DNA from: Bacteroidota bacterium
Lineage (GTDB): Bacteria > Bacteroidota > Bacteroidia > Chitinophagales > Chitinophagaceae
Assembly: GCA_023423405.1 (NCBI GenBank)
Contig: JAFAFR010000079.1
Span: 1 to 64,000, forward strand
DNA: 64,000 nt
Direction: 5' to 3'
Part shown: piece by piece, positions 13,906 through 22,010 of the stretch
Layout: each line of letters begins with the position of its first letter
How positions within the stretch are numbered: position 1 is the first letter of the stretch
Translations under genes and position numbers: made by a program
Notes under the pieces: model-generated
Database searches by the model: none
Seen by the model: only the letters and a program-made list of their open reading frames with translations
What the model was told of the DNA's origin: nothing

Positions 13906-16221
13906 TCAGGTTTTTACGATCGCTTCCTCGGTATTATAGATCAGGTTGATGGTCTTCATCAGGGCAGCCTGCTGGTTCTTATCGGTTTTTTCGTCCGGCG
14001 GGTATTCTCCCACAGAAAGGGTTTTGGCGGCATCCAGTTTACCCGCGCGGAAGGCCGCCAGTTGCTCTTCGTAATAAGACTGCAGAATCTTTTTCTCCTT
14101 GCCGGTGGCATTGCGGCAGAGGATGCGGCGGAAGGCCGTGGTAATATTCGTTTGGGCGTCGCCGTTGGTAGCAAGTAATTGCTGCGCGAAGGCCCTCGAC
14201 GCCTCCATCACCATCGGATCGTTCATCATGGCCAGCGCCTGCAGCGGCGTATTGGTAGGCAGGCGTTTCACTTCGCACTGGTCGCGGTTGCTGGCGTCGA
14301 ACAGGATCATGGAAGGCGGCGGAACAGTGAGCTTGATGAAAGTGTAGAGTCCGCGGCGGTAGAGTTTATCGCCCTTGTCCTGCTGGTAAGTAGCAAGCAC
14401 GCCCCTGCCCGAAGTGGCCGATTCCCAGAGGCCTTTGGGCTGGTAGGGCTTAACACTTGGCCCGCCGACCTCCTTCACCAGCAATCCGCTCGAAGCAAGC
14501 ACCAGGTCGCGCACCGATTCGGCGGCCAGCCTTACCCGCGGCCCGCGGGCATACCAGGCGTTTTCGGGATCCACCTGCAGTTTTTCTTTGGTAGCGGTTA
14601 CAGATTGCCGGTAGGTGGCGCTCATAAGGAATTGCTTGAGCAGCCGTTTGACATTCCAGCCATGTTCCATGAAATCCACTGCCAGCCAGTCGAGCAGCTC
14701 GGGATGAGTAGGCAGGTCGCCCTGCATGCCGAAATCGCCGCTGCTTTTCACCAGGCCGCGCCCGAATACTTCCTGCCAGAGCTGGTTTACGAATACCCGC
14801 GCCGTAAGCGGGTTCTTAGGGTTGACGGTCCAGCGCGCCAGTCCCAGGCGGTTCCTGGGTTCCGACACTGTATCGTAATACATAACGGCGGGAAGTGCGG
14901 CTGCCATCACCCGGTCGGCAGGCTGGTCGTAGGCGCCGCGGTTCAATATATAGGTTGGCCGCAGCGTGTCGAGGTCGCCCATTACAGACACCAGCAGCTT
15001 GCCGGTATCTTTCTGGTTGATGAACTGCAGGGTATTGCTGATGTCTTCCCGCGTGAGCGTAAGCACGGGCATTTTTGCGGGCTTGCTGACGGAAATATCG
15101 CCTTCAAAACCCATCTCCTTCGAGTTGTTGAAAAAGGCAAAGAGCTGGAAATATTCTTTCTGCGAAACGGGATCGTATTTATGATCGTGGCACTGTGCGC
15201 ATTCTACCGTCAGTCCCAGTATGCCCTTGCTATAGGTTTTGGTTTTATCGATATTGTATTCAATGCGGTATTCTTCGGGGATCACACCGCCTTCTTCGGT
15301 GTATTTGTGGTTGCGGAAAAAACCGGTGGCCAGGATCTGTTCGGGCGTAGCATTGGGAAGAAGGTCGCCTGCAATCTGCCAGGTGATGAACTGGTCGTAA
15401 GGCATGTTTTCATTAAAAGCATGGATCACCCAGTCGCGCCAGGCCCATTGGGTGCGGATATTATCGTCCTGGTATCCGTAGCTGTCGGAATAACGCGCCA
15501 GATCCATCCAGTGGATGGCCATTTTTTCCCCATATTGGGGTGTACTGAGCAGGCTGTCGATGATTTTTTCGTACGCCGCATCGCTGGGATCGGCGAGAAA
15601 ACGGTCCATGAGCGCGGTGCCGGGTGGCAGACCGGTGATGTCGAGCGAAATCCTTTTGAGCAGGCGTTCGGGATCGGCAGGGTCGTTGGGTTTCAGCCCT
15701 TTCTCACGAAGTTTATCCAGTATGAAATAATCGATTTCGTTGTGGGCCTGGTCACGGTTTTTGATGGCGGGCAGCGGCGCTTTTACCGGCGCCACAAAGG
15801 CCCAGTGCTTTTCGTATTTGGCGCCCTGTTCAATCCATTTGCGGAAGAGTTTGATCTCCGCTTCTGTCAGTTGCCCCAGGTGCGATTCAGGCACGGGCAT
15901 CATATAACCCGGGTCGGTGGAAGAAATGCGCCGGATGAGCTCGGAAGAATCCGGCTGGCCGGGAACGATGGCGAAAGCGCCCTTTGTTTCGCGGAGGGGT
16001 GCATAAGCGGCTTCGGGCAGATCGAGACGCAGACCTGCTTCCTGGTGGTTGCGGTCGGGGCCATGGCATTTGAAGCATTTGTCGGAGAGAATGGGCCGGA
16101 TGTGAAAATTATAACTGACCTGGTCGGACAACCGGTCATCGGACGAACGGTTTTGCATACAGGCTACCAGTAAACTGATGGCTGCTACGGTTACGGCAAG
16201 TACAATCAGGAGCTTTTTCAT
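13906..16221 (-). CDS. DUF1549/DUF1553 cytochrome c lipoprotein (PSCyt1-PSCyt2-PSD1)
   Basis: A 771-residue lipoprotein; the signal peptide ends at LLVAC with Cys21. A Planctomycete cytochrome domain has the haem motif CFKCHGPD near the N-terminus. DUF1549 (LDKLREKGLKPNDPADPERLL onward) includes a second CxxCH in VECAQCHDHKYDP, and DUF1553 follows (NRLGLARWTVNPKNPLTARVF, LWQEVFGRGLV). ATG 16221 is preferred over the GTG three codons upstream because it gives a canonical MKKLL lipoprotein start. It is the first gene of the leftward eight-gene operon. A palindromic candidate operator lies just upstream. Confidence 0.92.
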   Translation of the reverse strand: MKKLLIVLAVTVAAISLLVACMQNRSSDDRLSDQVSYNFHIRPILSDKCFKCHGPDRNHQEAGLRLDLPEAAYAPLRETKGAFAIVPGQPDSSELIRRISSTDPGYMMPVPESHLGQLTEAEIKLFRKWIEQGAKYEKHWAFVAPVKAPLPAIKNRDQAHNEIDYFILDKLREKGLKPNDPADPERLLKRISLDITGLPPGTALMDRFLADPSDAAYEKIIDSLLSTPQYGEKMAIHWMDLARYSDSYGYQDDNIRTQWAWRDWVIHAFNENMPYDQFITWQIAGDLLPNATPEQILATGFFRNHKYTEEGGVIPEEYRIEYNIDKTKTYSKGILGLTVECAQCHDHKYDPVSQKEYFQLFAFFNNSKEMGFEGDISVSKPAKMPVLTLTREDISNTLQFINQKDTGKLLVSVMGDLDTLRPTYILNRGAYDQPADRVMAAALPAVMYYDTVSEPRNRLGLARWTVNPKNPLTARVFVNQLWQEVFGRGLVKSSGDFGMQGDLPTHPELLDWLAVDFMEHGWNVKRLLKQFLMSATYRQSVTATKEKLQVDPENAWYARGPRVRLAAESVRDLVLASSGLLVKEVGGPSVKPYQPKGLWESATSGRGVLATYQQDKGDKLYRRGLYTFIKLTVPPPSMILFDASNRDQCEVKRLPTNTPLQALAMMNDPMVMEASRAFAQQLLATNGDAQTNITTAFRRILCRNATGKEKKILQSYYEEQLAAFRAGKLDAAKTLSVGEYPPDEKTDKNQQAALMKTINLIYNTEEAIVKT

Positions 16222-16253
16222 CGCTCTCACAATTTACCCTATTCGGGTGAAAA

Positions 16254-16290
16254 TTACCAGAGATGTTTATAGCCGCGGGAATTCTGGTAA
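16254..16290. promoter_or_regulatory. Candidate operator: 8-bp inverted repeat
   Basis: TTACCAGA (16254-16261) is repeated exactly inverted as TCTGGTAA (16283-16290), with 21 bases between the arms. It lies 33-70 bases upstream of the cytochrome lipoprotein ATG and on the other side about 60 bases upstream of the rightward small-membrane-protein ORF. Its place between divergent genes suggests a regulator site; no regulator gene is adjacent. Confidence 0.4.
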
Positions 16291-16351
16291 AAATGAGGGA
16301 AATTAATCAGCAGATGGCACAAAATTTTAACCCACACCAAAAACCCGTTGT

Positions 16352-16474
16352 ATGAAAGATTGGCTCAGAACCCTGCTTGCCGGCTATGGCGCCTATAAAT
16401 GGGGCGGTGGCTGCCTCGGCACCATTGTCGTTTTTTTGCTCCTTTACTGGTTGCTTGGGTTTGCCCACTGTTAA
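16352..16474 (+). CDS. Small membrane protein (40 aa)
   Basis: ATG to TAA frame of 40 residues: a short amphipathic start MKDWLRTLLAGYGAYKWGGG, then one hydrophobic helix and a GFAHC end. The composition (one transmembrane helix, KWGGGC before it) looks like a real micro-protein, and its stop is 10 bases before the next ATG on the same strand. I recall similar short frames in related genomes but cannot verify that. Function unknown. Confidence 0.5.
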   Translation: MKDWLRTLLAGYGAYKWGGGCLGTIVVFLLLYWLLGFAHC

Positions 16475-16484
16475 AACATTTGTT

Positions 16485-16700
16485 ATGAAAAAGATCCTTC
16501 TTGGCTGTTCCATTGCGGGCAGCATTGCATTTGCTTGTGGCAATGCGGACAACAGACCGCCTGCCGATTCAGATACCATCAATAACGACAGTACCCGCCA
16601 AACGGATACTGGTTATATGCGTCCTGAAGACAGTGCCAACAATGCAAAATACATCCAACCCAATTCCGCAAATCCCCCTAAATCTCCCGAACAGCATTGA
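16485..16700 (+). CDS. Small hypothetical lipoprotein (71 aa)
   Basis: MKKILLGCSIAGSIAFAC is a lipoprotein signal with the lipidated Cys at 18. The remaining 53 residues are hydrophilic and rich in Asp, Asn, Ser and Pro, with no fold evident. ATG 16485 is chosen because the upstream extension overlaps the 40-residue ORF in another frame. Its TGA overlaps the TTG start of the next gene, suggesting co-translation. Confidence 0.65.
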   Translation: MKKILLGCSIAGSIAFACGNADNRPPADSDTINNDSTRQTDTGYMRPEDSANNAKYIQPNSANPPKSPEQH

Positions 16701-18412
16701 GTATTTCGCCTTTTAACCCCGGTACCTCCTTCCTGAAAAAGCTGCTGCTGGTGGCGGTAATATTGCTTTTGCTGGCGGGAGGCACCTGGTTTTTCCTGCG
16801 GCGTTACCTGAAAAGTCCCGACCTGAGCCGCCAGCTCAACGACCGGATCACCCAGCTCGTGCAGGAAAAAAGTGGTGGCCGCTACCGGCTTTCCATTGGC
16901 GATATCCACCTCGATCCCACTCAGCGCTCGGCCACCCTGCGCAATATTGAACTGGTGCCCGATACTTCGCTGCTGCGATCGGGGCAACGGATCAGCCTGC
17001 GGCTCAGCAACCTGCTCATTAAGAACGTAGACATCACTGCCCTGCTCAGCCAGCAGGCGGTGCGGCTCAATACCATTACCGTTGCAGGCGGAGAAGTGCT
17101 GGTGGAAAGCCTGGGCAGGGAAAAATCCGACAGTGCTGCCGCACCGGCGGGTGTGAAGGAAGGCCGCGAAAAACTGGTGCGGAGCGTCCGCAAAAACCTC
17201 AACAGCATTGGCGTGGATACGCTGCAGCTCGACGGCATCGACCTGGTGTACCTGAACCGCAGAAAGGAAAAGAAAACGGTGAGGAAGATCCATATCGATC
17301 TCTATGATATTGCCATCGACTCGGCGGCGCTGCGCGACAGTACACGGCTCTTTTTTGCGCGGGCCCTGCGCGTATCGATCGACAGCCTGCGGCTACCGGT
17401 GTCGGACAACCGCTATTTGCTCAGCGCCCGGAAACTGATCGTCAGTGCGGGCAAACAAAACCTCACCCATATCAGCGGATTGAAGCTGGAAGCCCAGCCG
17501 GCGCAATCGCTCGAAGCGGCTGCGGCAAAAGCGGGCGTGCAAAAGGACATTTACAGGCTCACTGTAAAAGAGATCACGGCCACCGAACCAGGTTTCACCG
17601 ACCTGCTGGAAGACAGCCTGATCCGCGCAGCATCCGTTTTGATTTCAGATGCAGACCTGCAGGTGTTCAACGATAAATCCAATCCGCCGGCCACGGTTTC
17701 CAAAGTGGGACAGTACCCGCACCAACTCCTGAAGCGGCTCCCCTTTGCGCTGGATATTCCCGTGCTTGCCATTGAAAACGGCCGGGTAAGTTATTCTGAA
17801 AAAAACGAAAAAGGCGATGCCATCGGTAAATTGCTTTTCACACGGGTGCGGGGAAAGATCGGCCCGCTTTCTGGAAAAGGCAATGGCCTTCTCCCCTTCA
17901 AGGCAGAGATGGACGCCCATTTTATGGACGCGAGCGCAGTGGCCGTGACATTCGGTTTTCCTGTTTCGCGCGACGGCCGCTTTAGTGTGAAAGCCAATTT
18001 TGCGCCCTTTCCTGTTACCCAGCTCAATCCCATGGCCATTCCCCTCGGCAATACCAAACTGGTAACGGGCAAGGTTAACCGCTTGTACTTCACCGTTAAC
18101 GGCAACAACGATGCTGCCATTGCCACCACCACCCTGCAATACGAGGGCCTGCAGATAGAAGTGCTGGGCGGTAGTCCGGAGCAGGGCTACCGCAAAAAGG
18201 GACTGCTCAGTTTTATCGCCAACAATTTTGTATTGCAGGAAAACAACCGGCCGGGCGACCGCTATCCCGACCAGCGCCGGGCGCGCTACCAGCGGGTAAC
18301 CACCAAATCTTTTTTTAACCTGGTATGGAAATCGGTTTTCTATTCGGTAAAATCCAATACCGGCGTGGGCAAAAAGGGAAGGGATAAAGAAAGGGCCACC
18401 CTCCTGCCCTGA
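16697..18412 (+). CDS. AsmA/DUF748-like membrane-anchored protein
   Basis: A 571-residue protein with one N-terminal transmembrane helix (LLLVAVILLLLAGGTWFFL) and a long beta-rich region, the layout of AsmA/TamB-like proteins (RYRLSIGDIHLDPTQRSATLRNIEL). AsmA-like proteins form bridge-like grooves between inner and outer membrane and influence lipid or envelope homeostasis. The start is a TTG at 16697 inside the previous gene's stop (TTGA), and no ATG lies before the helix. It ends 29 bp before the preferred rpiA start. The assignment rests on architecture more than on a clear motif. Confidence 0.62.
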   Translation: MSISPFNPGTSFLKKLLLVAVILLLLAGGTWFFLRRYLKSPDLSRQLNDRITQLVQEKSGGRYRLSIGDIHLDPTQRSATLRNIELVPDTSLLRSGQRISLRLSNLLIKNVDITALLSQQAVRLNTITVAGGEVLVESLGREKSDSAAAPAGVKEGREKLVRSVRKNLNSIGVDTLQLDGIDLVYLNRRKEKKTVRKIHIDLYDIAIDSAALRDSTRLFFARALRVSIDSLRLPVSDNRYLLSARKLIVSAGKQNLTHISGLKLEAQPAQSLEAAAAKAGVQKDIYRLTVKEITATEPGFTDLLEDSLIRAASVLISDADLQVFNDKSNPPATVSKVGQYPHQLLKRLPFALDIPVLAIENGRVSYSEKNEKGDAIGKLLFTRVRGKIGPLSGKGNGLLPFKAEMDAHFMDASAVAVTFGFPVSRDGRFSVKANFAPFPVTQLNPMAIPLGNTKLVTGKVNRLYFTVNGNNDAAIATTTLQYEGLQIEVLGGSPEQGYRKKGLLSFIANNFVLQENNRPGDRYPDQRRARYQRVTTKSFFNLVWKSVFYSVKSNTGVGKKGRDKERATLLP

Positions 18413-18441
18413 GCATGACCGAAATGTTTTATTTTGCCGCC

Positions 18442-19128
18442 ATGTTGTCAACCGACGAAATCAAGCAACAACTGGGAAGAGCCGCGGCCGGCTACGTGGA
18501 AAGTGGAATGACGATTGGGGCCGGTACCGGGTCCACGGCCTATTGGTTTCTGTTGTCCCTGGGTGAAAAAATACGCGAAGGGATGCAGGTAAGGGCTGTG
18601 CCCACTTCCAAACAAACCGAAAGCTTGCTGGCAGAACACAATGTGCCGGTGGTGGGTTTGAATGAAGTGGATAAGATCGACCTGGTGCTGGATGGCGCGG
18701 ATGAGATCGATCCTTCGTTCCGGCTGATCAAAGGTGGTGGCGGCGCCCATCTCCAGGAAAAAATGGTGGCCGCAGCGGCCGATCGTATGATTGTGCTGGC
18801 CGACGCCGGCAAGCTGGTGCAAACCCTCGGAAAATTTCCCCTGCCTGTGGAAGTGATTCCCTTTGGTTACCGCCAGGTGCAAAAGTCCATCGAACGCGCT
18901 TTCGGCATACCGGTGCGGCTTCGCGAAAAGAACGGCAGCGTATTCGTTTCCGACCATGGACATTATATTCTCGATTGCCATTTTGGAGCCATAGAGGAGC
19001 CGGAGCAGCTCCATGCCTGGCTCAACCAAACACCCGGCGTGGTGGACAACGGTCTTTTCCTCCACTATGCAAGCGCCACCCTCGTCGGTTATCCCGACGG
19101 TTCCATCGTTTACACTGAAAAAAAATAA
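18442..19128 (+). CDS. rpiA: Ribose-5-phosphate isomerase A
   Basis: Interconverts ribose 5-phosphate and ribulose 5-phosphate in the pentose phosphate pathway. The 228-residue product has the family motifs GAGTGSTAYW, LDGADEID, KGGGGAHLQEK and VIPFGYR. ATG 18442 (MLSTDEIKQQ) is preferred over an ATG at 18415 because it aligns with the usual N-terminus, and TATTTTG just upstream resembles a -7 box with a very short leader. It is followed after 2 bp by a GH43 gene, so the two are co-transcribed, which would couple pentose release to pentose metabolism. Confidence 0.95.
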   Translation: MLSTDEIKQQLGRAAAGYVESGMTIGAGTGSTAYWFLLSLGEKIREGMQVRAVPTSKQTESLLAEHNVPVVGLNEVDKIDLVLDGADEIDPSFRLIKGGGGAHLQEKMVAAAADRMIVLADAGKLVQTLGKFPLPVEVIPFGYRQVQKSIERAFGIPVRLREKNGSVFVSDHGHYILDCHFGAIEEPEQLHAWLNQTPGVVDNGLFLHYASATLVGYPDGSIVYTEKK

Positions 19129-19130
19129 TC

Positions 19131-20123
19131 ATGCTGCATCGAATCCCGAAATTGCTGGCCGGTATTGGCCTTATCGTTTGTTCTTTACCGGTAGTGGCGC
19201 AAAAAAAAGCTTCGAAAACCAGCGGCAACCCGCTTTTCCCGGGATGGTACGCCGATCCTGAGGGAATGATCTTCGGAAAAGAATACTGGATCTATCCCAC
19301 CTATTCCGCGCCTTACGAAAAGCAGGTGTTCATGGATGCTTTTTCGTCGCGCGACCTCATCACCTGGACCAAACATCCCCGCGTGATAGACAGCAGCGGC
19401 GTGAAATGGGTGAAGCGCGCACTCTGGGCGCCCAGCGTGATAGAGAAGGATGGAAAATATTACCTGTTCTTCGGGGCCAACGATATCCAGAACGACCAGG
19501 AATACGGCGGCATTGGCGTGGCGGTGGCCGACAAACCATCGGGACCCTTCCGCGACCTCCTGGGCAAGCCGCTCATTGATCGCTTCCATAATGGCGCCCA
19601 GCCCATCGACCAGTTTGCTTTCCGCGACAAAGATGGACAGTATTACCTGTTCTATGGCGGATGGCGGCACTGCAATGTCGCCCGCCTCAAACCTGACTTC
19701 ACCGGGTTTGAACCCTTCCCCGACGGAACGATCTTCAAAGAAATCACACCCGAAAAATATGTAGAGGGTCCCTTTATGTTCATACGCAACGGCAAATATT
19801 ATTTCATGTGGTCGGAAGGCGGCTGGACCGGCCCCAACTACAAAGTGGCCTATGCCATCGCCGACAATCCGCTGGGGCCCTTTCAGCGGATCGGCACCAT
19901 CCTGCAGCAGGACACCACCATCGCCAATGGCGCCGGCCATCATAGTGTGATCAAGGTTCCGGGTAAAGAGCAGTACTATATTGTGTACCACCGCCGGCCG
20001 ATGACGGAAACCGATGGCAACAGCAGGGAAACCTGTATTGACCTGCTGCAATTCGATGAGAAGGGATTGATCCTGCCGGTGAAAATGACCCGCGAGGGCG
20101 TAAAGGCGCACCGGCTTCGCTGA
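19131..20123 (+). CDS. Glycoside hydrolase family 43-like enzyme
   Basis: A 330-residue secreted five-bladed propeller enzyme with a signal peptide ending VVAQ. The GH43 catalytic triad fits D42 (WYADPEG, base), D160 (QPIDQFAF, pKa modulator) and E212 (YVEGPFMF, acid). GH43 enzymes release arabinose or xylose from plant polysaccharides, consistent with rpiA two bases upstream. The exact specificity is not readable from the sequence. Confidence 0.88.
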   Translation: MLHRIPKLLAGIGLIVCSLPVVAQKKASKTSGNPLFPGWYADPEGMIFGKEYWIYPTYSAPYEKQVFMDAFSSRDLITWTKHPRVIDSSGVKWVKRALWAPSVIEKDGKYYLFFGANDIQNDQEYGGIGVAVADKPSGPFRDLLGKPLIDRFHNGAQPIDQFAFRDKDGQYYLFYGGWRHCNVARLKPDFTGFEPFPDGTIFKEITPEKYVEGPFMFIRNGKYYFMWSEGGWTGPNYKVAYAIADNPLGPFQRIGTILQQDTTIANGAGHHSVIKVPGKEQYYIVYHRRPMTETDGNSRETCIDLLQFDEKGLILPVKMTREGVKAHRLR

Positions 20124-20218
20124 GAACCGCGCTAGCCGGGAAATCAACATTCTACCCAGTCGCCCTGGTTGATAACTTATTTTTCGTATGTTGAAATTTG
20201 AACCTACTTTGGTTCTAT

Positions 20219-20479
20219 ATGGATAACCATTACGCCACACTGCAAACCATTTACTCCATCGTGAAGGAGGACCCCGATCCCACCAGCTATCCATGCAAAC
20301 CTGCACAGATCATTGTGCGGCAGTTCCTGCCCTGGGATACCATTCTCCATCACATCATGCAATTGCACGAAGAAGGACTGGTAAGATTGCAGCAGCACGA
20401 GCGATTCACGCAGGTGAACATCACCCACGAAGGGTTGCTGCGCGCCGCGTCGCCGGCTGTTTCTGCAGGACTGAAGTAA
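20219..20479 (+). CDS. Small winged-helix-like protein
   Basis: An 86-residue protein. The segment ILHHIMQLHEEGLVRLQ, followed by VNITHEGLLRA, resembles the recognition region and wing of a winged-helix domain, but there is no partner domain. ATG 20219 is preferred to a TTG seven codons upstream. It precedes the two response-regulator genes by about 120 bp on the same strand. Function unknown; a DNA-binding role is inference. Confidence 0.55.
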   Translation: MDNHYATLQTIYSIVKEDPDPTSYPCKPAQIIVRQFLPWDTILHHIMQLHEEGLVRLQQHERFTQVNITHEGLLRAASPAVSAGLK

Positions 20480-20596
20480 ACGAGACCAGCGGTTTTCCCG
20501 CCGCCATCATTATTGTTGTATCTTGAACCCGGTGGCTCACGGCCCGGAGGGCCGGGTGTTTCCAACACGGATGGCCATTTGAAAAATTCCACGCAC

Positions 20597-20971
20597 ATGA
20601 AAATCCTGGTTGTAGACGACGAGAGCGATATGCAGGCGCTTTTTGAACAGAAATTCCGGAAGGAGATCCGCGCCGGTGAAATGGCCTTCTTTTTTGCTTT
20701 CTCCGGCGAGCAGGCCCTCGACTACCTCGACCATCACCTGCACGAAGCCGTGCTGATCCTTTCGGACATCAATATGCCGGGCATGAGCGGACTGGAATTG
20801 CTCAAAGCCATCAAGACCCATTATGAAAATCCGCCGCCCACCGTCATGATGATCACGGCCTATGGCGACCCGGAAAATCACCAACAGGCGCTTAGTCTCG
20901 GGGCCGACGACTTCCTGACCAAACCAATCGACTTTATATTGCTGAAAGAAAAACTCAAAGCTGTAAGCTGA
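20597..20971 (+). CDS. Single-domain response regulator
   Basis: A 124-residue CheY-like receiver domain with no output domain. Acidic residues D7/D8, phospho-acceptor D57 (LSDINMPGMSG), T87 and K109 (LTKPID) are in place. The ATG at 20597 gives MKILVVDDES. The stop overlaps the ATG of the receiver-cyclase gene by one base (TGATGG), so the two are translationally coupled. No histidine kinase is adjacent. A GC-rich hairpin (20540-20554) lies in the leader. Confidence 0.9.
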   Translation: MKILVVDDESDMQALFEQKFRKEIRAGEMAFFFAFSGEQALDYLDHHLHEAVLILSDINMPGMSGLELLKAIKTHYENPPPTVMMITAYGDPENHQQALSLGADDFLTKPIDFILLKEKLKAVS

Positions 20972-21990
20972 TGGCAAAGATCCTTGTGGCCGACGACGAA
21001 GCCGACCTGGAAACCCTGATCCGCCAGAAATTCCGGCAAAAGATCAGGGAGAACAAATACCATTTCACGTTTGCGATCAATGGAAAGGATGCCCTGGAAA
21101 AACTGCAGGCAGATCCGGATATTGACATCGTACTGAGCGATATCAATATGCCTGAAATGGATGGGCTCACGTTGCTGGGCAAGCTGAAGGAAATGAGCCC
21201 GCTGATCAAAACGGTGATCGTATCGGCTTATGGCGATATGGAAAATATCCGTACCGCCATGAACCGCGGTGCCTTCGATTTCATTTGCAAACCGGTAAAT
21301 TTCGAAGACCTTGATCTCACCATGCAAAAGACCATTGAGCATGTGAACCAGTTGAGGGAAACCCTGCAGGCCATCAAGGAGAACAATATCCTGCGCATGT
21401 ACGTGGACGAGAACGTGCTCAAATTCATGGGCAGCCGCGAGTACGAACAGGCGCTGATGGTCAACGAAACCATTGAAGCAAGTGTGGCATTCATTGATAT
21501 CTGCCAGTTTACGCGCATCAGCGAAACCGCATCGCCCGACAGCGTGGTGAACCTGCTCAATACCTATTTCGACGGCATGGTGAAAGAGATCATTGCGCAA
21601 AAGGGGCGGGTCGACAAATTCATAGGCGATGCCATCATGGCTGTTTTCCAGGGGCCCTATCACCTCGACCGGGCCATCGATGCCTGCCTTGCCATCCGCA
21701 ATGGCATTGCGGCAAGGCCCGATGGCGCCCGCGTGGCCATTGGCATCAACAGCGGCGAAATGATAGCGGGTAATATCGGTTCCTCCAGCCTTCGCCGGTT
21801 AGACTATACCGTTATAGGCGACGTAGTGAACACCGCGCAACGGCTGCAGGCTGCAGCGGGCGAAAGCCAGGTGTTCATTCCCGAAACGGCTTATGAAAAG
21901 ATCAAAGATTCTTTCCGCTGCCGCAAGGTGGACACCATTACGGTAAAGAACAAGCAGGCGCCCCTTACCGTTTACGAGGTGCTGGAGTGA
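20971..21990 (+). CDS. Response regulator with class III adenylate/guanylate cyclase output
   Basis: A 339-residue protein. The receiver domain covers 1-120 (phospho-acceptor D57 in LSDINMPEMDG, K107 in CKPVNF), a probable coiled-coil linker 112-165, and the class III cyclase domain about 170-330. Metal-binding D176 (FIDICQFT) and D220 (FIGDAIMAVF), Lys216, the LDYT region (D278/T280) and the transition-state pair N287 and R291 are all present, so it should be active. Lys with Asp/Thr suggests ATP rather than GTP as substrate. Phosphorylation-controlled cAMP production is the likely role. Confidence 0.9.
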   Translation: MAKILVADDEADLETLIRQKFRQKIRENKYHFTFAINGKDALEKLQADPDIDIVLSDINMPEMDGLTLLGKLKEMSPLIKTVIVSAYGDMENIRTAMNRGAFDFICKPVNFEDLDLTMQKTIEHVNQLRETLQAIKENNILRMYVDENVLKFMGSREYEQALMVNETIEASVAFIDICQFTRISETASPDSVVNLLNTYFDGMVKEIIAQKGRVDKFIGDAIMAVFQGPYHLDRAIDACLAIRNGIAARPDGARVAIGINSGEMIAGNIGSSSLRRLDYTVIGDVVNTAQRLQAAAGESQVFIPETAYEKIKDSFRCRKVDTITVKNKQAPLTVYEVLE

Positions 21991-22010
21991 TTTACGAGGT
22001 GTTGGAGTGA
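21971..22010. repeat. 20-bp tandem duplication at a convergent gene junction
   Basis: The last 20 bases of the cyclase gene, stop codon included (21971-21990), are repeated immediately (21991-22010) with one C/T difference. The second copy supplies the stop and final codons (SNTS) of the convergent glucosidase gene. Confidence 0.9.

Noticed and set aside
14179..16173. 664-codon rightward frame opposite the DUF1549/DUF1553 gene
   Set aside because: Large, but entirely antisense of a gene with two CxxCH sites and family motifs; no signal, domain or start context.
19185..20306. Leftward 373-codon frame opposite GH43
   Set aside because: Antisense of a GH43 gene with complete catalytic triad; no recognised motif.
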